Positions 1-7,844 of a stretch of 64,000 nucleotides of DNA are shown here, piece after piece (the first letter of the stretch is position 1; each line of letters starts with the position of its first letter). The position numbers were made by a program, and so were the translations under genes. The stretch is from Leptotrichia sp. HSP-536. GTDB taxonomy: Bacteria; Fusobacteriota; Fusobacteriia; Fusobacteriales; Leptotrichiaceae. Where the stretch lies: assembly GCF_041199985.1 (NCBI RefSeq), contig NZ_CP165647.1, forward strand, positions 434,001 through 498,000, read 5' to 3'. A model generated the notes under the pieces. It saw nothing but the letters and a program-made list of their open reading frames with translations. It had not been told where the DNA came from and searched no databases.

Positions 1-22
1 ATTTTATATTTTCGTAATTTTT

Positions 23-904
23 TTACTTTTCTCCTTTGATAACTAATTTTGCAAAAAATTTCTTATTTTCTCCTAATTTTTGAATTCCATTCTTATCTTT
101 TAATTTCCCATTTGTATTCTCGAAATCCGAAATTCCAAACCAAGGCTCTATACACACAAATGGTGCTTTAGATTTGCTCCAAAACGCAATATAAGGGAAT
201 CCTTTATATTCAACAGTTAATGCTTTTGAATTTTTACTATTTTTTATAGTCACCTTCTCTGATTTTAAGTTCTTAAAAATTATCGCATCATCATTAAACA
301 CTGTTTCAGTAATCTGCAATTTATTCTCATTATTCAAGCAATCAGCCTTTTCATCTAAAACTAACCCTTTTTCATTCAATTTATATTTCTGCGAAGTTTC
401 ATTTTTCTCAAATTCCAAATAATAATCACCCAATTTTATGTCATCATTTACATCAAGTGCAAATGCAGGATGTGTTCCAAGTGAAAAATACATATCAGAA
501 TTATTCTTATTCACAACATTATACCCGATTTCTAAAGTATTTCCAGTAATTGTATAAGTTATAAACAATTCAAACTCAAACGGATACTTCTCCAAAGTTT
601 CCTTATTTGAAGAAAATCTAAACTTCAAAGAATTTTCAGTTTTCTCAACTAGTTCAAAATCCTCAGTCCGAGCAAACCCATGCCGTGTAGAAATCTCATA
701 TTTTTTTCCATCATAGCTATAAGCCCCATTTTTTATAGTCCCAACAAACGGAAACAGCACAGGCGAGCTGGCAGCCCAAAACTCAGGCTTTCTGTCCCAC
801 ATAAACTCTTCTCCATCCAACTTATAACTTCGTAATTCCGCTCCTCTATCCGCAACTGCAATTTCAACATTTCCATATTTTAAAGTATTTATTGTACTTT
901 CCAT
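23..904 (-). CDS. Aldose 1-epimerase family protein (LacX-like mutarotase)
   Basis: The product resembles the galactose mutarotase superfamily, which interconverts sugar anomers in the cytoplasm. Family-like features are the N-terminal DRGAELRSYKLDGEEFMWD stretch, PVLFPFVG, the RHGFAR segment with the expected His-Gly, the FSLGTHPAF segment, and the C-terminal FVCIEPWFGISD with the Glu expected to be the catalytic base. About 293 residues is normal. The frame is open to 967, but AAAGGAT precedes the ATG at 904 at good spacing, so the shorter start is preferred. It follows dnaK on the same strand after about 110 bases. The true substrate is unknown; the LacX-like subgroup is often of uncertain specificity. 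Confidence 0.82.
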   Translation of the reverse strand: MESTINTLKYGNVEIAVADRGAELRSYKLDGEEFMWDRKPEFWAASSPVLFPFVGTIKNGAYSYDGKKYEISTRHGFARTEDFELVEKTENSLKFRFSSNKETLEKYPFEFELFITYTITGNTLEIGYNVVNKNNSDMYFSLGTHPAFALDVNDDIKLGDYYLEFEKNETSQKYKLNEKGLVLDEKADCLNNENKLQITETVFNDDAIIFKNLKSEKVTIKNSKNSKALTVEYKGFPYIAFWSKSKAPFVCIEPWFGISDFENTNGKLKDKNGIQKLGENKKFFAKLVIKGEK

Positions 905-1015
905 CTTTAACATATCCTTTTTTAAAGATTTTATTTCAAATTTTTTACAAAAGAAGGAGAAAAACAATTCCCCCTTCTCAATTCTATCTTTTACTTTAAA
1001 TTTCCATTTCTTAAG

Positions 1016-2839
1016 TTAATCCACAACTTCCGCATCTTCCACGTCGTCAGCACTAGAGTTATTATTTTCTCCAGCTGCTTCTCCACCTTGTGCTTGGTGA
1101 GCTTGAGCTGCTTCTTGGTACATTCTTGTTGCAAATCCTTGTGCTGCTTTTGATAAGTCTTCAATTCCTTTTCTGATTGCATCCAAGTCATCTCCGTCTT
1201 TTACTTTTTTCAATTCTTCGATTGCTTTTTCGATGTCTTCTTTTTCAGTTCCTTGAAGTTTATCTTCGTTTTCTTTTATAGTTTTTTCAGTAGAAATTAC
1301 CAATTGATCCGCCTGGTTTCTAGCTTCTACTAATTCTTTAAATTTAGCATCTTCTGCTTCGTTTGCTTCTGCATCACGTTTCATTTTTTCAATGTCATCT
1401 TTAGACAGGTTAGAACTTCCAGAAATTGTTACTGTATTTTCTTTTCCAGTTCCTAAGTCTTTTGCTGAAACGTGTACAATTCCGTTTGCGTCAATGTCGA
1501 ATGTTACTTCGATTTGAGGGATTCCTCTTGGTGCAGCTGGAATTCCTTCCAAGTTGAAATCACCTAATTTATGGTTATCTGCAGCTCTTGCTCTTTCACC
1601 TTGTAATACAACTATTGTAACAGCTGTCTGATTATCAGCATATGTTGAGAACACCTGAGATTTCTTTACTGGAATTGTAGTATTTCTTTCAATCATCTTT
1701 GTAAATACTCCACCTGCTGTTTCAATTCCTAATGATAATGGAGTTACATCTAATAACAATACATCTTTTACGTCTCCCATCAATACTCCACCTTGAATTG
1801 CCGCTCCTGCCGCAACTACTTCATCAGGGTTGATTGATTTGTTAGGTTCTTTTCCTAAGAAAGATTTTACCCATTCTTGAACCGCTGGAATTCTTGTAGA
1901 ACCTCCAACTAATAATACTTCATCAATATCGCTAGGGCTTAAATCAGCATCTTCCAACGCTTGTTTTACTGGCCCTTTAGTTGCTTCTACCAAGTCTTTT
2001 GTTAATTCATCAAATGCCGCACGAGTCAATTTTTTCTCCAAATGTTTAGGCCCTGTTGCATCCATTGTAATAAATGGTAATGAAATTTGTGTTTCTAGTG
2101 TAGTTGACAATTTTTTCTTAGCGTCTTCTGCCGCATCTTTCAATCTTTGGATTGCCATTTTATCATTTCTCAAGTCAATTCCAGTTTCTTTTTTAAATTC
2201 ATCAGCTAACCAGTCAATAATTTTTTGGTCAAAATTATCTCCACCTAAGTGGTTATTTCCAGAAGTTGAAATAACTTCCACAACTCCATCTCCAATTTCA
2301 AGTACAGATACGTCAAATGTACCTCCACCCAAGTCAAATACTAATACTTTTTCTTCTTTTTTCTTATCTAATCCATAAGATAATGCAGCCGCTGTTGGCT
2401 CATTTATAATTCTTTGAACTTTAAGTCCAGCAATTTCCCCAGCATCTTTTGTTGCTTGTCTTTGTGCATCTGTAAAATATGCAGGCACTGTAATTACAGC
2501 TTCTTTTACATCTTCACCTAAGTAAGCCTCAGCATCTTTTTTCAATTTTTTAAGAATCATTGCTGAAATTTCTTGTGGTGTATAGCTTTTTCCGTTAATA
2601 TCAACTTTATAGTCGCTTCCCATGTGAGTTTTAATCGAAATTACAGTTGAATCAGGATTTGTAATAGCCTGTCTTTTTGCAATTTCCCCTACAATAATTT
2701 CTCCATTATCCTTGATATTTACTACTGACGGAGTAGTTCTTCCACCATCAGAATTTGGTATAATCGAAAAGTTTCCACCTTCCATAACTGCCACACAGCT
2801 GTTTGTTGTCCCTAAATCTATTCCTATTATTTTACTCAT
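1016..2839 (-). CDS. dnaK: Chaperone protein DnaK (Hsp70)
   Basis: Hsp70 chaperone that binds exposed hydrophobic peptides under ATP control. The 607-residue protein starts MSKIIGIDLGTTNS (phosphate loop 1), has FDLGGGTFDVS (phosphate 2), LLVGGSTRIP (adenosine site) and the substrate-domain stretch LLLDVTPLSLGIETAGG. It ends in an acidic EDAEVVD tail. ATG 2839 is chosen because AAGGAG lies about 10 bases upstream; the in-frame ATG at 2848 sits almost on the SD. It is the last gene of the hrcA-grpE-dnaK operon and falls under the CIRCE site at 4554. No dnaJ follows, unlike the classical hrcA-grpE-dnaK-dnaJ order. Confidence 0.98.
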   Translation of the reverse strand: MSKIIGIDLGTTNSCVAVMEGGNFSIIPNSDGGRTTPSVVNIKDNGEIIVGEIAKRQAITNPDSTVISIKTHMGSDYKVDINGKSYTPQEISAMILKKLKKDAEAYLGEDVKEAVITVPAYFTDAQRQATKDAGEIAGLKVQRIINEPTAAALSYGLDKKKEEKVLVFDLGGGTFDVSVLEIGDGVVEVISTSGNNHLGGDNFDQKIIDWLADEFKKETGIDLRNDKMAIQRLKDAAEDAKKKLSTTLETQISLPFITMDATGPKHLEKKLTRAAFDELTKDLVEATKGPVKQALEDADLSPSDIDEVLLVGGSTRIPAVQEWVKSFLGKEPNKSINPDEVVAAGAAIQGGVLMGDVKDVLLLDVTPLSLGIETAGGVFTKMIERNTTIPVKKSQVFSTYADNQTAVTIVVLQGERARAADNHKLGDFNLEGIPAAPRGIPQIEVTFDIDANGIVHVSAKDLGTGKENTVTISGSSNLSKDDIEKMKRDAEANEAEDAKFKELVEARNQADQLVISTEKTIKENEDKLQGTEKEDIEKAIEELKKVKDGDDLDAIRKGIEDLSKAAQGFATRMYQEAAQAHQAQGGEAAGENNNSSADDVEDAEVVD

Positions 2840-2911
2840 ATCTATCATTCTCCTTAATTATCAATTCTTTTATAAATTTAATTTGTTTATTTTTTTAAAT
2901 TTCAATTTTTA

Positions 2912-3499
2912 CTATTTTTTATTTACTGTTACCATCGCAGGTCTTATTACTTTTCCTTTTAATTTATAACCCTTTTGAAATACCTGTACTATAATGTCAT
3001 TATCTAATTCGTCTTTTGTTTCTGTCATCATTGCCTGATGTTCATAAGGATTAAATTGTACTCCTTCCGCTGCTTCAATTTCTTCAACATCTTCTTCAGA
3101 TAACATATATTTTAAGTTTCTTAAAATCATATTTACACCTTCAACTAAAGCGTCAAAGTTTTTAGTTTCAGTGGAAGCGTTTTCAGCTCTTTCTAAATTA
3201 TCAATATTTTCAAGTACTTTTAAAATAATTCCTTCAGAAGCGTATTTTCTCATTTCAGCAACTTCGTTTTCTTTTCTTTTTGTAAAGTTTTGAAATTCAG
3301 CCAGCTTTCTTGTATATGAATTTTTCCATTCTTCAAGTTCAGCTTCTAATTTCTTTACTTTATCATTACAATTATCAGAAGTTTCCTCTGCACTTTTTTC
3401 AGCATCTTGATTTTCTACACTTTCATTTTGTTCTTCAACTGCCTCATTCTGTACAGCTTCATCTTCCAAATTTTCCTTTTCCAAATCTTTTTCCGCCAT
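2912..3499 (-). CDS. grpE: Nucleotide exchange factor GrpE
   Basis: GrpE releases ADP from DnaK. The 195-residue product has a long acidic Glu/Asn-rich N-terminus (about residues 1-45), a coiled-coil region with the typical KLAEFQNFTKRKENE segment, and the C-terminal beta domain with FNPYEHQAMM and VFQKGYKLKGKVIRPAMV, which is diagnostic for the family. It lies 72 bases before dnaK and 21 bases after hrcA, all on the minus strand, so co-transcription from the CIRCE-controlled promoter is likely. Confidence 0.97.
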   Translation of the reverse strand: MAEKDLEKENLEDEAVQNEAVEEQNESVENQDAEKSAEETSDNCNDKVKKLEAELEEWKNSYTRKLAEFQNFTKRKENEVAEMRKYASEGIILKVLENIDNLERAENASTETKNFDALVEGVNMILRNLKYMLSEEDVEEIEAAEGVQFNPYEHQAMMTETKDELDNDIIVQVFQKGYKLKGKVIRPAMVTVNKK

Positions 3500-3520
3500 T
3501 TAAAAAACCCACTCTCCTTC

Positions 3521-4531
3521 TTATTTATTTTTTTGATTTAATAACTGATTTACTTCTTCTGCTACATATTCAACGAGTCCAACCGTCTTTGAATATTCCA
3601 TTCGCTTTGGTCCAATCACACCGATAATCCCCTTCGCATTATTAAGCGTATAAACCGAAAATACAAATGAGAAATCCTCAAGTCCTGCAATGTTCAAATC
3701 TTCTCCAAAAATCACATTAACTTCTCTATCCTTAAATTCCTCCATTTGCAAAAACTGTGCAAATACATTCCGCAAATCATTCGGATTATTAAACAGTTTT
3801 ACACGATTTATAAGGTTCATTACGTCAGATGCGTTATTTTCAATAAGATTTGTTCCACCTTCAAAAAATAATTTTCCTTCATCGGAAATCATATTATCCT
3901 GAAAATCACTTTGCATAAATAAATTCGTATTTGTGAAAAAATCCTTCAAGTCAGACAATGTAAAATACTCACTATTTGCAATTTTTTCATTTAAAAAGTT
4001 ATTTATCGTTTCCACTTCATTTTCAGTTATAGGATTTTCCAAGAAGATATTCAAATTTTTTGTAAGGAAAGAATTCATTACAACTACAGCAAGTACAGTC
4101 GTTTCATTAATATGTACCAGTTTTACCTTTTTTACACCTTCCTGCGTAAACGCCGGCTCCAATACAACTCCGGCATATTGACTAATTTTTGACAATAGCC
4201 TGGATGTTTCCTCAAATATCATATCAATCTGATTCATCCGCTTATTGTACGCCTGCATGACTTTCGCCTTTTCCTCCTGAGAAATATCTCTAATTTTCAA
4301 AAGCTCATCGACATACAGCTTATATCCTTCACTTGTCGGAATACGTCCAGAAGATGTATGTGTTTTTGCAATCAGGCCCTTATCTTCCAAATCTGCCATT
4401 GTATTTCGAATAGTCGCTGACGACACTCCAATGTTATATTTTTTCTCCAGCGTCCGTGATCCCACACTTTCACCAAATTCCAGATAATGTTTGATAATAG
4501 CCTTTAAAATTAATTGCTCTCTATCATTCAT
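3521..4531 (-). CDS. hrcA: Heat-inducible transcription repressor HrcA
   Basis: Repressor that binds CIRCE elements and is stabilised by GroE in other bacteria. Its 336 residues are normal length. The N-terminal winged helix carries VGSRTLEKKY and SSATIRNTMADLEDKGLI, followed by HTSSGRIPTSEGYKLYVDEL, the hallmark HrcA sequence. The C-terminal domain ends in GVIGPKRMEYSKTVGLVEYV. The ATG at 4531 has GGAAGGTG eight bases upstream. It is the first gene of the heat-shock operon and is preceded by its own operator, so autoregulation is expected. Confidence 0.97.
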   Translation of the reverse strand: MNDREQLILKAIIKHYLEFGESVGSRTLEKKYNIGVSSATIRNTMADLEDKGLIAKTHTSSGRIPTSEGYKLYVDELLKIRDISQEEKAKVMQAYNKRMNQIDMIFEETSRLLSKISQYAGVVLEPAFTQEGVKKVKLVHINETTVLAVVVMNSFLTKNLNIFLENPITENEVETINNFLNEKIANSEYFTLSDLKDFFTNTNLFMQSDFQDNMISDEGKLFFEGGTNLIENNASDVMNLINRVKLFNNPNDLRNVFAQFLQMEEFKDREVNVIFGEDLNIAGLEDFSFVFSVYTLNNAKGIIGVIGPKRMEYSKTVGLVEYVAEEVNQLLNQKNK

Positions 4532-4553
4532 CTTGGCACCTTCCTTTTTCTTG

Positions 4554-4580
4554 TTAGCACTCTCTAACTCTTAGTGCTAA
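4554..4580 (-). promoter_or_regulatory. CIRCE operator
   Basis: TTAGCACTC, nine bases, then TAGTGCTAA matches the CIRCE consensus TTAGCACTC-N9-GAGTGCTAA with a single mismatch. It lies between the promoter and the hrcA start, in the expected transcribed leader, and is the predicted HrcA binding site. Confidence 0.96.
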
Positions 4581-4590
4581 TCATAGATAT

Positions 4591-4619
4591 ATAATATTAC
4601 ATTTTTTTAATTTTGTCAA
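4591..4619 (-). promoter_or_regulatory. Sigma-70 type promoter for hrcA-grpE-dnaK
   Basis: On the minus strand TTGACA (4614-4619), a 17-base spacer and TATTAT (4591-4596) form a near-consensus promoter. The predicted start lies about 5-10 bases upstream of the CIRCE palindrome, so HrcA bound there would block initiation or clearance. Confidence 0.9.
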
Positions 4620-4782
4620 TACTTTTTTCAAAATTTTTTCATTTTTTCAGAAATTTTTTTATAGTATTGAAATAAGTATGATAAATACAAGGCTTTTTTT
4701 AGTTTATAATTTTAAAAATTATTTTCTTTTTATAAAAATATGATATAATATAAGAAATGATTTATAAAGGAGATGATACATA

Positions 4783-5001
4783 ATGAGTCAATATATTATA
4801 AAGTTAAATAATGAACAAGAAAAAGCATTTTCCGAAATCTTAAAAGAAACTGGAGAAAATGCAACTTCTTATCTAAAAAAAATATTACTAGAAAAATTGG
4901 AAGATTCAAATGACTTAAAAATTTTAGATGAAGCCATAGAAAAAAGTAAATATACTAAAAAATATTCGCTGGAAGAAGCAAGAAAAGAGTTGGATTTTTA
5001 G
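4783..5001 (+). CDS. RelB/DUF6290-like antitoxin
   Basis: The 72-residue protein has the ribbon-helix-helix layout of small antitoxins: a short beta strand (YIIKLNNEQE), a helix containing TSYLKKILLEKLED, then a toxin-wrapping tail ending YSLEEARKELDF. This resembles DUF6290/RelB antitoxins. AAAGGAGATGATACATA gives a good SD, and TATAAT at 4744-4749 may be its -10 element. The toxin expected immediately downstream survives only as an 18-codon stub. It is divergent from hrcA. The antitoxin role is inferred from fold-like sequence and gene position. Confidence 0.7.
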   Translation: MSQYIIKLNNEQEKAFSEILKETGENATSYLKKILLEKLEDSNDLKILDEAIEKSKYTKKYSLEEARKELDF

Positions 5002-5002
5002 T

Positions 5003-5059
5003 ATGAATTATAATGTTATAATTGATGAAATTTGTCATAGAAAAATGATATATAAATAG
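5003..5059 (+). pseudogene. Remnant of a RelE/ParE-type toxin start
   Basis: An ATG one base after the antitoxin stop opens an 18-codon frame beginning MNYNVIIDE, which resembles the first beta strand of RelE-family toxins (M-x-Y-x-V-x-I). It ends at a TAG that overlaps a terminator hairpin. Everything needed for a toxin fold is missing, so this is read as a truncated toxin gene. With so few residues the family assignment is tentative. Confidence 0.4.
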
Positions 5060-5082
5060 GCTGTTAATAATCAAAACAGCCT
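5058..5082 (+). terminator. Rho-independent terminator after the antitoxin
   Basis: AGGCTGTT and AACAGCCT form a perfect 8-bp stem around a 9-base loop, followed by TTGTAAATTCTTT. It ends the antitoxin transcript and overlaps the toxin stub's stop codon. Confidence 0.75.
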
Positions 5083-5108
5083 TTGTAAATTCTTTATTTA
5101 TTTAAAAA

Positions 5109-5548
5109 TTATTTTGGAATACATCCATAGTCATCATACTTACTTTTATATTTCTCCAAAAAACTATTATAATCAGTAATTACAATATCTTTTCTTTGCA
5201 CTTCCATATACGACATTTTATAAAAATTAGTATATCCTTTTAGCCACATTTCAACATTAAAACTGCATTATTGTTATTAAGATATTTTCTTAATTCTGGT
5301 ATATTATCTGCTCTTATACCCATAGTTGCACCCCAAAAAAAATGATTGTTCTCAAGATCTCCTCGATCTACAGCACAATTATCTAAACTTACCTTTAGAA
5401 CACCTTTCTCATCTTGGTGATCATACGGTTTTACTGAAGTACATAATAAATAACCAAAATTATCAAGTGGTTCTGACAATTTATGCTGATATGAATAAGA
5501 AATTCCTGATAAAATTAACATTCCTAATAGCATTATTATTTTTCTCAT
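5109..5548 (-). pseudogene. Small secreted protein, frameshifted
   Basis: The frame starting at 5548 encodes a signal peptide (MRKIIMLLGMLILSGISYSY) and about 80 more residues, then hits TAA at 5240. In the next frame the sequence stays open without a break, encoding EMWLKGYTNFYKMSYMEVQ and ending YGCIPK at 5109. The total length is 3n+2, so a single missing base near 5250 explains the split, giving an ancestral protein of about 146 residues. No family was recognised. It sits first in a minus-strand cluster of exported proteins with the next two genes. It could equally be a sequencing error. Confidence 0.65.
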
Positions 5549-5598
5549 AAAAAATCTCCTTGTATTTAATTTTTAAATTTACCTCATAATATTAAATA

Positions 5599-6057
5599 TT
5601 AATGTTTAACATCATCTACCATCCATTTACCATTTGATTTAATTACTTTTATTCTATATGTATCAGATTCACTATCAAATTGTGTTGGTTTTACTGTAAC
5701 GTATCCAGTCGACGAATTATAATTTACAGCTTTAAACTTTCCTGTATAAAAATCCCCTCCTTCACCTATAATTGGGTATCCTGGACAAAGATCTATATAA
5801 TCTTCAGAACAATTTTTGGCTTTAAGCATTTCATTTCTATATTTATTTTTATATTTTTGAGTTACTAAACTATTGTTTAATATATATTTTTCATCTCGTT
5901 GTTCTAAAATTGCTTTAAAATAACTATTTATAAAATTCACTGCCACACTTTGTGGAGTTTGTTGCGTTTTTCCTGCCGCTCTTTTTTTAGTTGCCGAAAA
6001 ACTGTTAATACTGATTGATAACATAATTCCTAACATAATTAAAAATATTTTTTTCAT
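5599..6057 (-). CDS. Secreted DUF3828/NTF2-like protein, paralogue of two genes near 34 kb
   Basis: The start at 6057 gives MKKIFLIMLGIMLSISINS, a signal peptide with cleavage expected near FSA. AGAGG lies upstream; an in-frame ATG at 6078 lacks this. The mature part has an N-terminal helix (SVAVNFINSYFKAIL), a middle segment with CPGYPIIGEGGDFY and a final KSNGKWMVDD. The same architecture (FSA-x-KK after the signal, then VA-x-x-F, then G-x-D, then NGKW-x-(V/I)DD) recurs in the genes at 33353 and 33918. It resembles DUF3828-type envelope proteins. Two cysteines (about residues 81 and 90) could form a disulphide. Function unknown. Confidence 0.7.
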   Translation of the reverse strand: MKKIFLIMLGIMLSISINSFSATKKRAAGKTQQTPQSVAVNFINSYFKAILEQRDEKYILNNSLVTQKYKNKYRNEMLKAKNCSEDYIDLCPGYPIIGEGGDFYTGKFKAVNYNSSTGYVTVKPTQFDSESDTYRIKVIKSNGKWMVDDVKH

Positions 6058-6094
6058 TTTCTTTACCTCTCTTTTCATTTTATAGTTTAAATTT

Positions 6095-6841
6095 TTATTT
6101 TATTTCAATTTTATTAACATTTATTCCCCAGTTTCCTTCCCCTTCATCAACTGCTGTAACTCCACTTTTCAAATTAATTCTTCTGCTATTTTCAATTAAG
6201 TCCGATATATAGCTTCTTTGTGAAAAATCATTAAAATATACTCTTAAAGCAGCTCTCGAACCATTATCTTGTGAAGCAGTTCCATAATAAGTTCTTCCAT
6301 TAATCACACATTTTTTAAACATATAATACTCCCAAAGTGTTCCTCCTTCCGTTGTTTGAGATTCATCATCTTTTCCCGCCGCCATTTCTTCCGCTGCTCT
6401 ATCCATCTCTTTGTCTTTTCTTTTTAGCCAAGCTCTTTCTTCATTTCGCAGTTTTGTTTTTTGACTTTCTGGTAATTCTGACATAAGAAGTTTATAAACT
6501 TTATTCAATTCCTTATCCCAAGCCGTAAATACTTCATCTGCATTTACCATATTGTTTTCTGGAACTGAACTCATTCTACTCATCAATTCAACCTCATAAT
6601 TTGTACTCTTCTTAGTAACTACTGGTACCGATGTTTCTTGTGAAGTAGTTACTTGTGCCATTTGTTGGTCATTTTGAGTCTTTAACATTTCTTGTTTTGT
6701 TTTTTCCTGCTCTATCTTTACTTTTGCCTGTAATTCTTGCATTTTTATGAAAGAATTGTATATCAGAAAAGCTCCTCCTAGAAAAAATGAAAATATTGCA
6801 ACACATGCTGCAATTATAATTGCAGTAATCTTTTTATTCAT
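6095..6841 (-). CDS. Membrane-anchored LprI/DUF1311-domain protein
   Basis: The 248 residues begin with one transmembrane segment (about 6-28, IIIAACVAIFSFFLGGAFLI), then a Gln/Lys-rich linker that is probably coiled coil. Next comes a DUF1311/LprI-like helical region: WDKELNKVYKLLMSELPE and KLRNEERAWLKRKDKEMD. LprI-type domains are implicated in lysozyme inhibition in other bacteria; whether that holds here is not visible. A C-terminal domain of about 80 residues (RTYYGTASQDNGSRAALRVY) was not recognised. It lies 37 bases before the secreted-protein gene on the same strand. Confidence 0.65.
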   Translation of the reverse strand: MNKKITAIIIAACVAIFSFFLGGAFLIYNSFIKMQELQAKVKIEQEKTKQEMLKTQNDQQMAQVTTSQETSVPVVTKKSTNYEVELMSRMSSVPENNMVNADEVFTAWDKELNKVYKLLMSELPESQKTKLRNEERAWLKRKDKEMDRAAEEMAAGKDDESQTTEGGTLWEYYMFKKCVINGRTYYGTASQDNGSRAALRVYFNDFSQRSYISDLIENSRRINLKSGVTAVDEGEGNWGINVNKIEIK

Positions 6842-7331
6842 ATTATTTTCCTTCCATAAATAAATATTTTATAAAATTTTCAATATTTGAAAACTATATC
6901 TTTAATATTATACATTTTATTTTACTTATAATAAAATTGATTTTTAATTAAACTTTAAAAAAATAAATTTAATATTTCTAATGAAAACTTGATGACTTAT
7001 CAAACTAAAGAAAGTAAAAATATGTATAATATTTTAATATTAAATCTCATTAAAGTAACTAAATATAATATGCTATAATATAATAGGGTAATAAAAATGG
7101 GCAAAAGCATATTTTGATAATCAAAATAAAAATATTTAATTGTAAAAAATCATAAAAAATTATATAATTAAATGAAAATGACAGATGTTATAAGATTTAT
7201 TTGTTTTTTTGTTAGGTAAATTTTGAAATATGTTCAATTCTTTAAAAATTAATTTGATAAAATTGAGTAAAGCATGAATGGTTATAACTTTTGTTTCAAA
7301 GTAATATTTAACATATAATAAAGGAGGTTTT
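6842..7331. other. Intergenic region, very AT-rich
   Basis: About 490 bases without a convincing gene. It separates the minus-strand exported-protein cluster from the plus-strand genes. It holds the palindrome at 7112 and, just before the next ORF, a TATAAT-like hexamer (around 7314). No RNA family was recognised. Confidence 0.5.
7112..7126. promoter_or_regulatory. Palindrome TTTTGATAATCAAAA, possible operator
   Basis: A perfect 15-base palindrome with one central base. Its core TTTGATAATCAAA is repeated exactly at 23085, in the leader of the Nramp-like transporter. A shared regulator is inferred, not shown. Confidence 0.35.
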
Positions 7332-7799
7332 ATGTTTGAAAAATTTCGGCTGAGAAAATTGTCAAAAATAGTACAGTCGGTTATATCAGATTTTTTGGGA
7401 CAAATCACAAAAAAAGATTATTTTTTAACTTTTGCTAAAATAAATTTTTTGAATATAGAAAATATTGCCTTATTATATAAAAAGAATAAAAATGTTGTAA
7501 TAAATAAAAGTGATGAGTTTTTAAAATTGCTGGATAAGCATATTGCCAATTCAGGTATAGATTTATCATTTTTGGAAAATGTGGATATAAAAAAATTAGT
7601 TGAAAATTTTGAACAGCTTTGTGCCAACGGATATAAAAATTTTATTGAAAATGATATTAGAAAAAAAATTATTGAAAGAATTACAAAATTAATAGTTTTA
7701 CCAAAATTGCATTTGTTTTTTTATATTATTTTGAATTATACGTCAGTAAGTAAAAATATAAAAATTAGCAGAGCTCCTCCGCATAATTTTTACAAGTAA
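7332..7799 (+). CDS. Hypothetical protein
   Basis: A 155-residue frame with an excellent SD (AAAGGAGG, six bases before ATG). It is Lys/Ile/Asn-rich and mostly predicted helical, with a hydrophobic stretch near the C-terminus (LPKLHLFFYIILNY). I recognise no family, signal peptide or motif. It is followed after 45 bases by the FMN oxidoreductase. The strong SD and 155-codon length argue for a real gene; the composition close to intergenic DNA argues for caution. Confidence 0.5.
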   Translation: MFEKFRLRKLSKIVQSVISDFLGQITKKDYFLTFAKINFLNIENIALLYKKNKNVVINKSDEFLKLLDKHIANSGIDLSFLENVDIKKLVENFEQLCANGYKNFIENDIRKKIIERITKLIVLPKLHLFFYIILNYTSVSKNIKISRAPPHNFYK

Positions 7800-7844
7800 T
7801 CAAAAATATTATTTATAAAAATTATAAAAATGGAGGAAATCAAA

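Noticed and set aside
991..1191. ORF of 66 codons antisense-frame within dnaK's 3' end
   Set aside because: It overlaps dnaK on the same strand in another frame and has a low-complexity Lys/Gln composition; a shadow of the real gene.
7160..7408. 82-codon minus-strand ORF
   Set aside because: No SD and it overlaps the better-supported plus-strand ORF starting at 7332.
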